A DNA stretch of 48,122 bases, from NCBI RefSeq assembly GCF_026627505.1, contig NZ_JAPNLK010000058.1, positions 7,733 through 55,854 of the forward strand, in the 5' to 3' direction. This DNA is from Streptomyces sp. H27-H5 (GTDB lineage: Bacteria; Actinomycetota; Actinomycetes; Streptomycetales; Streptomycetaceae). How positions within the stretch are numbered: position 1 is the first letter of the stretch; every line of letters begins with the position of its first letter. Under the pieces are notes generated by a model. That model made no database searches. It had not been told where the DNA came from and saw only the letters and a program-made list of their open reading frames with translations. The translations under genes were made by a program, and so were the position numbers. Below are positions 32,236 to 39,921 of this stretch, piece after piece.

Positions 32236-32899
32236 CTTCCTGGAACCCCAGAGAGCGCAGGAGTCCCTCCAGCATGGCGGTGGTGTTCTTCTCGGTGCGC
32301 TCGACGAGTCCGCTGTCGCGCGCCGCGTCGGTGATGTGTTCGGCGGCCAGGCGCTGTACGCCCTGCGCTCCGGCCGGATTGTCGGAGAACAGGTCCCCGA
32401 GCCGGTCCAGGAGGCCGCGTTGCTGGGACACCGCGTACGAGCGGTCCAGGTCGAGGGCGGCCGGGCCCAGGACGGCGTGCGGCAGGCGCAGCGTGGCCTT
32501 CGTGTGGTCCTCGTTCACCGTGACGCTCCGCTCGTCGAGGGCGCCCAGGTCCACATAGCCGCTGACGCTGCCGGCTCCGACGTACAGGGTGCGGGTGCCG
32601 CGGATCGAGTCGGGGAGGAACTTGGCGTCCTTCTCCAGGTCCACCACGACCTGGAAGTTGCCCGCCGCGCCCTCGTAACGATGCATGTCCTGGATCGACT
32701 TGAGGAGCACGGGGCCGGTGCGGTCCCGCGTCTTCTCGCCGAAGAGGTCACCGAAGCCGGGGATCAGGTCGAACCGGCTGACCAGTACGAACAGCAGGGC
32801 CAGCGCCGCCAGTACGCCGACGATCCGTCCCCACAGGGGCAGACGTCGCGGACGTCTTGGGTCGTCCTGCCGCTCCGAACCGAGCGATGAGTTGTCCAT
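32216..32899 (-). CDS. DUF4230 membrane-anchored protein
   Basis: This 227-residue protein has a charged cytoplasmic start, one membrane helix at about 24-42 (LWGRIVGVLAALALLFVLVSRFDL) and a DUF4230 domain (PVLLKSIQDMHRYEGAAGNFQVVVDLE onwards) that would lie outside the cell. The domain's function is unknown. The ATG at 32899 agrees with the family. A small membrane protein gene lies upstream on the same strand but 87 bases away. The last codons are part of a recent 17-base duplication. Confidence 0.83.
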   Translation of the reverse strand: MDNSSLGSERQDDPRRPRRLPLWGRIVGVLAALALLFVLVSRFDLIPGFGDLFGEKTRDRTGPVLLKSIQDMHRYEGAAGNFQVVVDLEKDAKFLPDSIRGTRTLYVGAGSVSGYVDLGALDERSVTVNEDHTKATLRLPHAVLGPAALDLDRSYAVSQQRGLLDRLGDLFSDNPAGAQGVQRLAAEHITDAARDSGLVERTEKNTTAMLEGLLRSLGFQEVTVGYE

Positions 32900-32986
32900 G
32901 CCCTGCGGATGCCCCGAAAAGCGGCGGCCTCACCGGTTCCGGTGCGCGCCCGCATAGGCCTCAACAAGAAGTCTGCGCAGGGCCGT

Positions 32987-33103
32987 TCAGCGTTGCCTCG
33001 TCAGGGTCCGCAGGAGGACGAACAGTGCGAAGGCCATCACGAGGAGGTGCAGCCAGGCGGGCCCGGGGGTGGGGGTGAACGCGAGGAGCTGATTGGATGT
33101 CAT
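32987..33103 (-). CDS. Possible very small membrane protein
   Basis: This is a 38-residue frame, MTSNQLLAFTPTPGPAWLHL followed by a helix (LVMAFALFVLLRTL) and a basic end. Third positions look coding and the helix with positive tail is typical of small membrane proteins. Its ATG overlaps a GGGAG that is too close to act as a normal ribosome-binding site. A longer frame upstream has poor composition. Confidence 0.4.
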   Translation of the reverse strand: MTSNQLLAFTPTPGPAWLHLLVMAFALFVLLRTLTRQR

Positions 33104-33266
33104 CTCCCGCGCCTGCCCGCCCCGGAGGGATCGACGCACCCGGATGTGCGCCAGGTTGTCCGCGCCGGGTCGTGCGCGTTGTCCGTGCGGCGTCGTGCGC
33201 GCGGGCCGGTGAGATCCAGGCAAACCCCGCCCATGTCACTCACCGTGTTTGATGACCAAGCTTCAG

Positions 33267-33286
33267 GTAACACTAGGTAGTGACAC
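33267..33286. promoter_or_regulatory. Operator candidate upstream of a small membrane protein
   Basis: CACTA-GG-TAGTG (33271-33282), extended to GT...AC at 33267-33286, is an imperfect 20-base palindrome 30 bases before the start at 33316. It overlaps the likely promoter (TTGATG at about 33248, TAACAC at 33268 and TAGGTA at 33274). The DNA is clearly AT-richer here. Confidence 0.5.
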
Positions 33287-33315
33287 GTTGTCAGCGCCCG
33301 ACGAAAGGAACGAGC

Positions 33316-33486
33316 ATGTCGATGTCCATCGTGGTGATTCTCGTCGCGGTCGGAGCCCTGATCGCCCTTCTCGTGGCTGCCCCTGCGGCTCCCGTCCGGT
33401 CGAACGCGCCCCGACGCGGCGTCCAGGCGCGCCGGCTGCGGACGATTCCCCCGCAGCGTGGCGGCCACCGCCGCAGCGCCCACTGA
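33316..33486 (+). CDS. Small membrane protein
   Basis: This 56-residue protein has one N-terminal helix (MSMSIVVILVAVGALIALLV) and a basic tail of about 30 residues rich in Arg. The ATG at 33316 has AAAGGA seven bases upstream. A palindromic operator lies in its promoter and a 16-base-pair terminator follows, so it seems to be a single-gene, regulated transcript. I do not recognise a family. Confidence 0.7.
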   Translation: MSMSIVVILVAVGALIALLVAAPAAPVRSNAPRRGVQARRLRTIPPQRGGHRRSAH

Positions 33487-33487
33487 C

Positions 33488-33528
33488 GCCGGGCGGAGTG
33501 CCCCTCCGACGAGGGCACTCCGCCCGGC
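33488..33528. terminator. Very strong terminator
   Basis: GCCGGGCGGAGTGCCC pairs perfectly with GGGCACTCCGCCCGGC, starting two bases past the stop of the small membrane protein and ending 16 bases before the stop of the convergent gene. Confidence 0.85.
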
Positions 33529-33544
33529 TCGGCCGGGTCGACGC

Positions 33545-34042
33545 TCAGCGGGCCCCGTGGTCCTCGCCGCGGGGTCGCTCAAGGAAGCGCTCCAGTGCCT
33601 CGACCACGAGGGCGTGGTCGTCGAGTTGTGGCAGCCCGGACACCGTCACGGCGCCGATGACCCCCGCGCCCTCGACGGCGATCGGGAACGAACCCCCGTG
33701 CGCGGCGTACAGGTCCGGGTCCAGGCGTCCGTCCGTGTCGAAGTCCTTGCCGCGGGCCCGGAAGCGGGTTCCGATCAACAGCGAGGAGGCGCCGTAGCGT
33801 TCGACGACACGACGCTTGCGCTCGATCCAGGCGTCGTTGTCGGCGCTCGACCCGGGGAGCGCGCAGTGGAAGAGCTGCTGGGCGCCGCGTCGGATGTCGA
33901 CGGCGACGGGAGCCGACCGCTCGCGGGCCAGGGCGACGAGCAGTGAGCCCAGTTCCCAGGCGTCGTCGTGGGTGAAGCGGGGCAGCGTGAGCCGCGCCTC
34001 CTGGGCCTCCAGCTCGGCCACGTCGGGGGCGGGAGCGCTCAC
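33545..34042 (-). CDS. UPF0303 / heme-degrading-domain (HbpS-GlcG-like) protein
   Basis: This 165-residue cytoplasmic protein of the UPF0303/GlcG-HbpS fold contains DDAWELGSLLVALARE, VAVDIRRGAQQLFHCALPGS and AHGGSFPIAVEGAGVIGAVTVSG. HbpS of Streptomyces binds haem and acts in redox sensing, but that protein is secreted and this one has no signal. The GTG at 34042 is chosen because GGAGG lies eight bases upstream. A 26-codon frame overlaps this start (GTGA), and a 27-base palindrome lies in the promoter region, so expression is probably regulated. Confidence 0.83.
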   Translation of the reverse strand: MSAPAPDVAELEAQEARLTLPRFTHDDAWELGSLLVALARERSAPVAVDIRRGAQQLFHCALPGSSADNDAWIERKRRVVERYGASSLLIGTRFRARGKDFDTDGRLDPDLYAAHGGSFPIAVEGAGVIGAVTVSGLPQLDDHALVVEALERFLERPRGEDHGAR

Positions 34043-34119
34043 GGCGTCACCTCCGTCCGGGCGGCGGCAGGGCCGGCGGCCCTGCCGAGGGTGGTGAGGT
34101 CAGCGGTCGAGGCAATCAT
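34039..34119 (-). CDS. Possible 26-residue leader peptide
   Basis: An ATG-started frame, MIASTADLTTLGRAAGPAAA and six more residues, ends with a TGA that overlaps the GTG start of the UPF0303 gene (GTGA). Overlap of this kind allows translational coupling. The frame includes a GGCAGGGCC/GGCCCTGCC hairpin. It has no strong ribosome-binding site of its own, so it could be leaderless or not translated. Confidence 0.3.
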   Translation of the reverse strand: MIASTADLTTLGRAAGPAAARTEVTP

Positions 34120-34124
34120 GCCGC

Positions 34125-34151
34125 CACTTTGGCAACACTGTTGTCGAAGTG
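34125..34151. promoter_or_regulatory. 27-base imperfect palindrome, operator candidate
   Basis: The centre CAACA-C-TGTTG is an exact inverted repeat. It is flanked by CACTTTGG on the left and TCGAAGTG on the right, which pair at six of eight positions. It sits just upstream of the UPF0303 gene and its possible leader peptide. Confidence 0.6.
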
Positions 34152-34205
34152 CAAACGGGCAGGTCGGCAAGGGCGACGCGGCCCCCGGCCCGCGCAGTTC
34201 CCGAC

Positions 34206-35051
34206 TCACGCGCCCCGGTGCTCCGCCAGCCACTCCAGGGCGCCCTCGCCGCCGCCCAACACCGAGATGTGGCCCTCGTCCGGGCTCGTGCGCAGTTCCG
34301 CCCCCGGGATGTGGTCGGCGAGCCACCGAGCGTGCGCGCTCGGCACGACCCGGTCCCGCCCGCCGTGCAGGAGGAGCGTGGGCACCGTGATCGAAGCGGG
34401 CCGGAAGCCCCAGGGCGTGACGTAGGCGAGATCGTCGTCGATCAGGCCCCCGGGGCCGGATTCCAAGGCCGGGCCGACGACATCGGCGAACCAGGACCAG
34501 GGACCGGCCAGCGCGGCGTGATCGGCCGCGGTGAACATCTCCGGGTCGAACACCGCACCGGCCTCGTGCCGCTCCTTCGCCCCGCGCCCGTGCGCGGCGG
34601 CACGCAGGGACGCCGCGCCGGACGGGATCATGCCGGCGAACCAGTCGAGGCCCTCGGCGTCGAAGGGCGCCAACCCCGCCACGCTCACCACGGCGAGGAC
34701 CCGGTCCGCGAGCAGCGCACCGCAGGCCAGCGCGTGCGGCCCGCCCCCCGAATGGCCCATGACCGCGAACCGGTCGATGTCCAACGCGTCCGCGACGGCC
34801 CGCACGTCCGCCGCCGCGGACGCCACGCTCCGCCCCGGGCACGGGGTCGAGCCGCCGTATCCGGGGCGGTCGTGGGACACCCACCGGATGCCCAGTCGGG
34901 CGGCGGCGGGGAGGAGCGGCGCGGGGGGCGCCCCGATGTTCGGCGTGCCGTGCTGCCAGAACACGGTGGGGCCGTCGGCGGACCGCCCCGCTCCGGTGTC
35001 GTGGACGTGCAGGACGCGCCCGTCGGCCAGCCGCAGGTCGCTCTCGTTCAT
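34206..35051 (-). CDS. Alpha/beta-fold hydrolase
   Basis: This 281-residue hydrolase has its nucleophile Ser101 in GHSGGG, acid Asp233 in HGGRDRVV and base His261 in DEGHIS, the full triad in the usual order. HGTP (about 34-37) forms the oxyanion region. The substrate is unknown; the sequence belongs to the broad proline-iminopeptidase/epoxide-hydrolase-like group. The ATG at 35051 has GGAGGGACC upstream. It is encoded 195 bases from the divergent GvpU-like gene. Confidence 0.88.
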   Translation of the reverse strand: MNESDLRLADGRVLHVHDTGAGRSADGPTVFWQHGTPNIGAPPAPLLPAAARLGIRWVSHDRPGYGGSTPCPGRSVASAAADVRAVADALDIDRFAVMGHSGGGPHALACGALLADRVLAVVSVAGLAPFDAEGLDWFAGMIPSGAASLRAAAHGRGAKERHEAGAVFDPEMFTAADHAALAGPWSWFADVVGPALESGPGGLIDDDLAYVTPWGFRPASITVPTLLLHGGRDRVVPSAHARWLADHIPGAELRTSPDEGHISVLGGGEGALEWLAEHRGA

Positions 35052-35232
35052 CACGGTCCCTCCGAGGTGCGGACGGGTCGGGCCGTGGCCGTCCGGTGGC
35101 GTCAAGGTACCGGCCCCGCGACCGCCGCACGCCCCGCCCCTCGCCCTGCGGCGGGCGTCGATCCGCCACGCGATGAGCGGACGCGGGGACCGTCGCGGCG
35201 TGAACACGCCCGCCGGGGGGACCGGCGCCTTG

Positions 35233-35238
35233 TAGCAT
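35233..35238 (+). promoter_or_regulatory. -10 element of a probably leaderless gene
   Basis: TAGCAT ends eight bases before the ATG at 35247 and no ribosome-binding site lies between them. Confidence 0.5.
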
Positions 35239-35246
35239 CGGTGCTC

Positions 35247-35621
35247 ATGTCGAAGCCTGACGTTTTGCTCGTCGCCATCGCCGCCGCGGTGGAATCGGAG
35301 CAGACCAACCAGATGTCACTGACCGTCCTGGTGCACGGCGCCGTGGTCACGGGCCGCCTCGCTCCCGAGAGCGTGTGGCGCCGGCGCGTGGCCGAGGTCC
35401 TGATCGATTCCGACCGGCTCAGCCCGTTCGCCCCGCTGTTCGCGGACACCGATACGGCCGACCCCGCCTCCCGCCAGGAGTCGCCCTCCTACCTGCACTT
35501 CCACGTGGCCAGGATCCTCCAGGGCACCATGGGCATCCCCGAGACCGGAGGCATGTACCGGATCGCCATCAAGGACGTCAGCGCGTGGACGATGGGGGAC
35601 TTCAGCTACTCCGAGACCTGA
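35247..35621 (+). CDS. GvpU-like (gas-vesicle accessory-like) protein
   Basis: This is a 124-residue cytoplasmic protein. The stretch MSLTVLVHGAVVTGRLAPESVW, the later LHFHVARILQG and the final YRIAIKDVSAWTMGDFSY resemble the GvpU accessory proteins of gas-vesicle clusters, which have a similar xLxVxGxxxxGxL start. No other gvp gene is in the window, so any function here must be outside a normal gas-vesicle cluster, or the family match is only to the fold. The transcript is probably leaderless. Its last 16 bases overlap the end of the convergent FUSC gene. Confidence 0.6.
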   Translation: MSKPDVLLVAIAAAVESEQTNQMSLTVLVHGAVVTGRLAPESVWRRRVAEVLIDSDRLSPFAPLFADTDTADPASRQESPSYLHFHVARILQGTMGIPETGGMYRIAIKDVSAWTMGDFSYSET

Positions 35622-36850
35622 TCGCGGTCCCGGGACCGGCCCCGGCCCGACCTGAGGGAGCGCAGCCGGCGCGTCAGACGGTGCCAGCGCGGGTACCGCT
35701 CCAGCCGCAGACGGGAGTGCTGGTCGAGCTCCTCCATCAGGCGCTGGGAGCGCTTGTCCACGCCGAGTTCGTCCAGTACGCGGTCCGCTTCGGCCAGCAG
35801 CGCCCCGTACAACTGCCACATCCCGGGCTCGGCGCGGACCCGCTCCAGCAAGAGCACGGCGAGCCGGTCGCGGCTCATCCGGGCGATCTCCAGTTCCCGG
35901 GTCAGCCGGCTCTCGGCCTCCTCGGCGTTCGCGCTGACCTGGGCGGTGATCAGTTCGGCGAAGCTCTCCATCGCGATCGCCAGGTGGCCGTACAGCTCCT
36001 GTAGGGCCTGGGTGACGAGCGGCGGGAAGAGGGTGTCCGCCGGCCGGGTCTTGGCGAGATCGGTCAGGGTCCGGCAGGACACGCGCAGCACCACCGCGCA
36101 GATCTCCAGGGTGTCGAGCCCCGTGCGCAGCACCAACCGGAAGAGGAGCCCCTCGCGGACCCTCGGATTCAGCCGCAGGCTGTCCTCGGCCTGTCGGAGC
36201 GCGGCGTCGACCAGCGCGATGTCGTTGTCGAGGCGTCGTGCCTCGTGCAGCCGGGCGGCGGCCTTCTCCACCGTGGTGGGACCGCCGAGTTCCGCACAGA
36301 TGTGCGTCAGCAGGGTGCTCATGCCCGCCGCGAGACCGGTGATCGCATCGGAGGCGGGACGGATCCACACGGGCGGCACGAACAGCACGTTGAAGAGGAG
36401 GCCGACCGCGGCGCCGATCAGCGTCTCCAGGACACGGTCCCAGGCGGTGTCGGCGACCCTCGTGACGCCGAGGACCAGCATCGCGCTGATCGCGACCTCC
36501 GGGACGAACTCGCCGGCCCGCACCACGCGGCCGATGACGAGCGAGGCCAGGATGATCAGACCGAGACTCCACCAGGTCAGTCCGACCAGGGCGCTGAAGC
36601 CGATCGCGATCAGCACGCCGGCGACGACGGAGTTCACCCTGCGGATGCCTGTGGTCAGCGTGGTGTAGAGCGTGACCTGGACGACGAGCAGTGCGGTGAG
36701 CGGCGCGGTCAGGGGCGCCGGCTCGTCGCTCACGGCCAGGGCGACGACGTACGAGACGACGGCAGCCGCTGTCGAACGGATCGCCTGGACGACCGCGGGT
36801 TCCCGAGAGCGGTGGGCGAGCCGACGGAGAGGTGTGATTGCCAGTGTCAT
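35606..36850 (-). CDS. FUSC/aromatic acid exporter family membrane protein
   Basis: This 414-residue protein has six N-terminal hydrophobic helices up to about residue 165, including TAAAVVSYVVALAVSDEPAP and LTALLVVQVTLYTTLTTGIRRV. A long helical cytoplasmic region of about 240 residues follows. This is the ArAE/FUSC pattern, similar to half of the AaeB p-hydroxybenzoate exporter. The ATG at 36850 is the family start. It overlaps the GvpU-like gene by 16 bases at its 3' end. An aldehyde dehydrogenase is divergent, so a shared link to aromatic-compound stress is possible. Confidence 0.85.
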   Translation of the reverse strand: MTLAITPLRRLAHRSREPAVVQAIRSTAAAVVSYVVALAVSDEPAPLTAPLTALLVVQVTLYTTLTTGIRRVNSVVAGVLIAIGFSALVGLTWWSLGLIILASLVIGRVVRAGEFVPEVAISAMLVLGVTRVADTAWDRVLETLIGAAVGLLFNVLFVPPVWIRPASDAITGLAAGMSTLLTHICAELGGPTTVEKAAARLHEARRLDNDIALVDAALRQAEDSLRLNPRVREGLLFRLVLRTGLDTLEICAVVLRVSCRTLTDLAKTRPADTLFPPLVTQALQELYGHLAIAMESFAELITAQVSANAEEAESRLTRELEIARMSRDRLAVLLLERVRAEPGMWQLYGALLAEADRVLDELGVDKRSQRLMEELDQHSRLRLERYPRWHRLTRRLRSLRSGRGRSRDRDQVSE

Positions 36851-37029
36851 AAGCCCGCCCCTGCCCAGTCCTCGGCGTGATCAACAAGCGCACCGGTCAC
36901 CCGGCCCGCGCGGGGCACACGTGAACGGAGCGGAACGGCGCGCGTCGAGGTCCGGCGCGCTTCCGGCCCCCCGCCCGCAGGCGATTGCATCATCGGAGAC
37001 CGGTGCACCGAGGAAGAGGAGAGCCCCAC

Positions 37030-38442
37030 GTGGCCATCGCGACGATCAACCCCGTGAACGGCGAGACGCTCCGCACGTTCGACGAACTGACGGAAGAGGA
37101 GGTGGAACAACGGCTCACGCTCGCCGCCGAGACGTTCCGGACGTTCCGGATCACGGAGTTCGCCGAGCGCGCCCGGCTCCTCGACCGCGCGGCGGACCTC
37201 CTGGACGAGGACCAGGACGACATCGCCCGCACGATGACCACCGAGATGGGCAAACCGATCGCGGCGGCCCGCGCCGAAGCGGCGAAGTGCGCCAAGGCCA
37301 TGCGGTGGTACGCGCGCAACGCCGAGAGCCTGCTCGCCGACGAGTTCCCGGCCGAGGAGGAGGTGGCGGACTCCGGGGCCGCCCGCGCCCGGGTCCACTA
37401 CCGGCCGCTGGGAGTCGTCCTGGCCGTGATGCCGTGGAACTTCCCCCTCTGGCAGGTCGTCCGCTTCGCGGCACCCGCCCTCATGGCCGGCAACGTGGGC
37501 CTGCTCAAGCACGCGTCGAACGTGCCCCAGACCGCGCTGTACCTGGGCGACCTCTTCCGGCGCGCCGGGTTCCCCACGGGGGCCTTCCAGACGCTGCTCG
37601 TCTCCTCCGGCGCGGTCGAGAGGATCCTGCGCGACCCCAGGGTGGCAGCCGCGACGCTGACCGGGAGCGAGCCGGCGGGCCGCGCGGTCGCCGCGATCGC
37701 CGGCGACGAGGTCAAGAAGACGGTCCTGGAGCTCGGCGGCAGCGACCCCTTCGTGGTGATGCCGTCGGCCGACGTCGAACGCGCCGCGCGGATCGCGGTG
37801 ACGGCCCGGGTACAGAACAACGGCCAGTCCTGCATCGCGGCCAAGCGCTTCATCGTGCACACCGACGTCCACGACGAGTTCACCCGGATCTTCACGGCCC
37901 GCATGGCCGAACTGGCCGTCGGCGACCCGATGTCGGAGTCCACCGACGTCGGCCCGCTCGCCACCGAACAGGGCCGCGACGACGTCGAAGGACTCGTGGA
38001 CGACGCGGTGCGCCGAGGAGCCCGGCCCCTGTGCGGCGGGAGCAGGCCCGAGGCGCACCCGGAGGGCTGGTTCTACGCGCCGACGGTCCTCACCGGTATC
38101 ACCCCCGACATGCGCATCCACCACGAGGAGGCCTTCGGCCCGGTGGCCACCGTGTACCGGGTCCGCGACCTGGACGAGGCGGTGGACCTGGCCAACGACA
38201 CGCCCTTCGGCCTGAGCTCGAACGTGTGGACCCGCGACGAGGCCGAACAGCGACGCTTCGTCCGGGACATCGAGGCGGGCGGTGTCTTCTTCAACGGCAT
38301 GACCGCTTCCCACCCCGCACTGCCGTTCGGCGGAGTGAAGCGCTCGGGCTACGGCCGGGAACTCTCGGGCCACGGGATCCGCGAGTTCTGCAACACCACG
38401 ACGGTGTGGCACGCGGCCGAACCGGCCGACAAGCCCGCGTAG
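37030..38442 (+). CDS. NAD(P)-dependent aldehyde (succinate-semialdehyde-type) dehydrogenase
   Basis: This 470-residue aldehyde dehydrogenase has catalytic Cys268 in NNGQSCIAAKR and general base Glu234 in VLELGGSDPF. The cofactor-binding PWNFPLWQ motif is seen at about 136-143. The sequence fits the succinate-semialdehyde dehydrogenase group (GabD-like), although substrate range within it varies. An ATG exists at 36985, but the GTG at 37030 is chosen because GAGGAGAG precedes it at about eight bases and the family starts here. It ends five bases before the stop of the convergent VOC gene. Confidence 0.92.
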   Translation: MAIATINPVNGETLRTFDELTEEEVEQRLTLAAETFRTFRITEFAERARLLDRAADLLDEDQDDIARTMTTEMGKPIAAARAEAAKCAKAMRWYARNAESLLADEFPAEEEVADSGAARARVHYRPLGVVLAVMPWNFPLWQVVRFAAPALMAGNVGLLKHASNVPQTALYLGDLFRRAGFPTGAFQTLLVSSGAVERILRDPRVAAATLTGSEPAGRAVAAIAGDEVKKTVLELGGSDPFVVMPSADVERAARIAVTARVQNNGQSCIAAKRFIVHTDVHDEFTRIFTARMAELAVGDPMSESTDVGPLATEQGRDDVEGLVDDAVRRGARPLCGGSRPEAHPEGWFYAPTVLTGITPDMRIHHEEAFGPVATVYRVRDLDEAVDLANDTPFGLSSNVWTRDEAEQRRFVRDIEAGGVFFNGMTASHPALPFGGVKRSGYGRELSGHGIREFCNTTTVWHAAEPADKPA

Positions 38443-38446
38443 CCGC

Positions 38447-39241
38447 TCAACCGGACGCGCCCTGCGGCGAGACGATCGTGAACAGGGCGCCGTCCGGGTC
38501 CCCGATCGCGACCCGGCGGCTGTCGCCCGACGTCTGGACGGGAGAGGCCGTAAGGCCACCGAGCCGGACGGCGGTGTCCACGGCCGCCTCCAGGTCGGGC
38601 ACGTCGAAGTGGATGTGCCAGCGCGGGCGGATCTGCGGGTCGGGAGCCTCCTCCACGGCCCCGCCGCTGATCCGGGCGACGGTGTCGTGACCGCGCCGGA
38701 TCACCACGTGGTCGTGCTCGTACGAGACGTCGCAGCACCCCGGGCGCTCGCACGCCCAGTCCAGGACGTCCCCGTAGAACACGGCGGCGGCGAACGCGTC
38801 ACGCGTGCGCAGTTCGAGCCACGCTGCGGCGCGGTGGCGGTGCGCCGTCCAGTCCGGGATGACCTCGCCCTGCCAGAAACCGAAGACCGCTCCGTCCGGG
38901 TCGGCGGCGAGCGCGGCGCGCCCGGTACCGAAGGTCAGCGGGCCCACGGCCATGGTCGCGCCCCGTTCACGGACCCGCGCCGAGGTGATGTCGGCGTCGT
39001 CGACGGCGAAGTACGGGGTCCAGGCCACCGGGACGCCCAGCCGACCGGCCAGCGCCCCGATGCCCGCGATCGGCACCCCGTCACGCATCGCCACCGAGAA
39101 ACCCTCGCCGAGCCGGGTCGGCCGGAAGGTCCACCCGAGCACGGCCCCGTAGAACGCCTGCGCGTTCTCCATGTCGCGGGTCATCAGGCTCACCCAACAC
39201 GGCGCACCGAACACCTCATGGCTTGACGTCGACACCGGCAC
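38447..39241 (-). CDS. VOC-family protein with two glyoxalase domains
   Basis: This is a 264-residue protein made of two vicinal-oxygen-chelate modules. The first runs from about residue 13 to 130 (PCWVSLMTRDMENAQAFYGAVLGWTF to DPDGAVFGFWQ), the second from about 140 to 260 (AWLELRTRDAFAAAVFYGDVLDW to DPDGALFTIVSP). Such proteins act as glyoxalases, dioxygenases or antibiotic-binding proteins; the function here is unknown. The start is a GTG at 39241 or the GTG two codons later, neither with perfect spacing. It nearly abuts the aldehyde dehydrogenase gene at its 3' end. Confidence 0.85.
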   Translation of the reverse strand: MPVSTSSHEVFGAPCWVSLMTRDMENAQAFYGAVLGWTFRPTRLGEGFSVAMRDGVPIAGIGALAGRLGVPVAWTPYFAVDDADITSARVRERGATMAVGPLTFGTGRAALAADPDGAVFGFWQGEVIPDWTAHRHRAAAWLELRTRDAFAAAVFYGDVLDWACERPGCCDVSYEHDHVVIRRGHDTVARISGGAVEEAPDPQIRPRWHIHFDVPDLEAAVDTAVRLGGLTASPVQTSGDSRRVAIGDPDGALFTIVSPQGASG

Positions 39242-39390
39242 CGACCTCTCTGACGCTCACCCGGCGCCCACCGTAGCCCCGCTGTCGGCGCCAGGCCGCG
39301 AGACACGGCCGCGCGCCCGGTGCCGCCATTGGGGTGGGATCGCGGGCATCGACCCGTCCGCGCGGGCCCGGCCGTCGAAACAGACGCGAA

Positions 39391-39412
39391 CCCGCCCGAC
39401 ACCCCGGGCGGG
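39391..39412. terminator. Hairpin before the DUF4394 remnant
   Basis: CCCGCCCG pairs with CGGGCGGG around ACACCC, about 30 bases before the old start codon of the DUF4394 gene. It could end an upstream transcript. Confidence 0.5.
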
Positions 39413-39444
39413 CATCCTCGAAACCCTTGCCCCTGGAGAGCCTC

Positions 39445-39829
39445 ATGCGCACGCGCAAGATCGCCATCGCCGCGTCCGTCGTCCTGGCGTCCGCCGACGG
39501 CGGCGACCAACAACGACCTGAACGCCGCCACGGGGACCACCCTCTTCGACCTCGACACCACGGCCGACCGGGTCTCCCTCCAGTCACCCGCCAACGCCGG
39601 CACCCTCGCCCCCACCGGGAACCTCGGTGTGAACGCCGCTCCCGACGCCGGATTCGACATCCACTACTCGGCCAAGCACGGCACCAACCAGGGATTCGCG
39701 AGCCTCGACACCGGCCGCGGCTCCCGCCTCTACCAGATCGACGTGCTGACCGGAGCGGCCCGCGACCTCGGCGCCTTCCCCGCGAAGCAGCAGGTCACCG
39801 ACCTGGCCCTGCCGTTGGGCCAGAACTGA
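39445..39829 (+). pseudogene. DUF4394 secreted protein, internally deleted and frameshifted
   Basis: GGAGAG precedes an ATG at 39445 that opens a signal peptide, MRTRKIAIAASVVLAS. After about 16 codons the frame changes. From about 39500 another frame (stop at 39827-39829) encodes the C-terminal 105-110 residues of a DUF4394 protein (NNDLNAATGTTLFDLDTTAD to KQQVTDLALPLGQN). Most of the usual 250-300-residue protein is missing. A deletion has joined the signal peptide to the tail out of frame near 39490-39510. The remaining parts still show normal codon bias, so the event looks recent. Confidence 0.8.
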
Positions 39830-39833
39830 TCCA

Positions 39834-39873
39834 CCGCGCGGTGGGCCGTTCGGCGGACCGGCCCACCGCGCGG
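39834..39873. terminator. Strong terminator
   Basis: CCGCGCGGTGGGCCG pairs perfectly with CGGCCCACCGCGCGG, just past the stop of the DUF4394 remnant and before the convergent RraA gene. Confidence 0.8.
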
Positions 39874-39921
39874 GCGGCGGTCCCCGCGCAGACCGGGGGA
39901 GCGCCGCGACACGTGCGCGAC

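Noticed and set aside
33245..33290. tRNA or small RNA suggested by the AT-rich patch
   Set aside because: It does not fold into a cloverleaf; promoter and operator explain it better.
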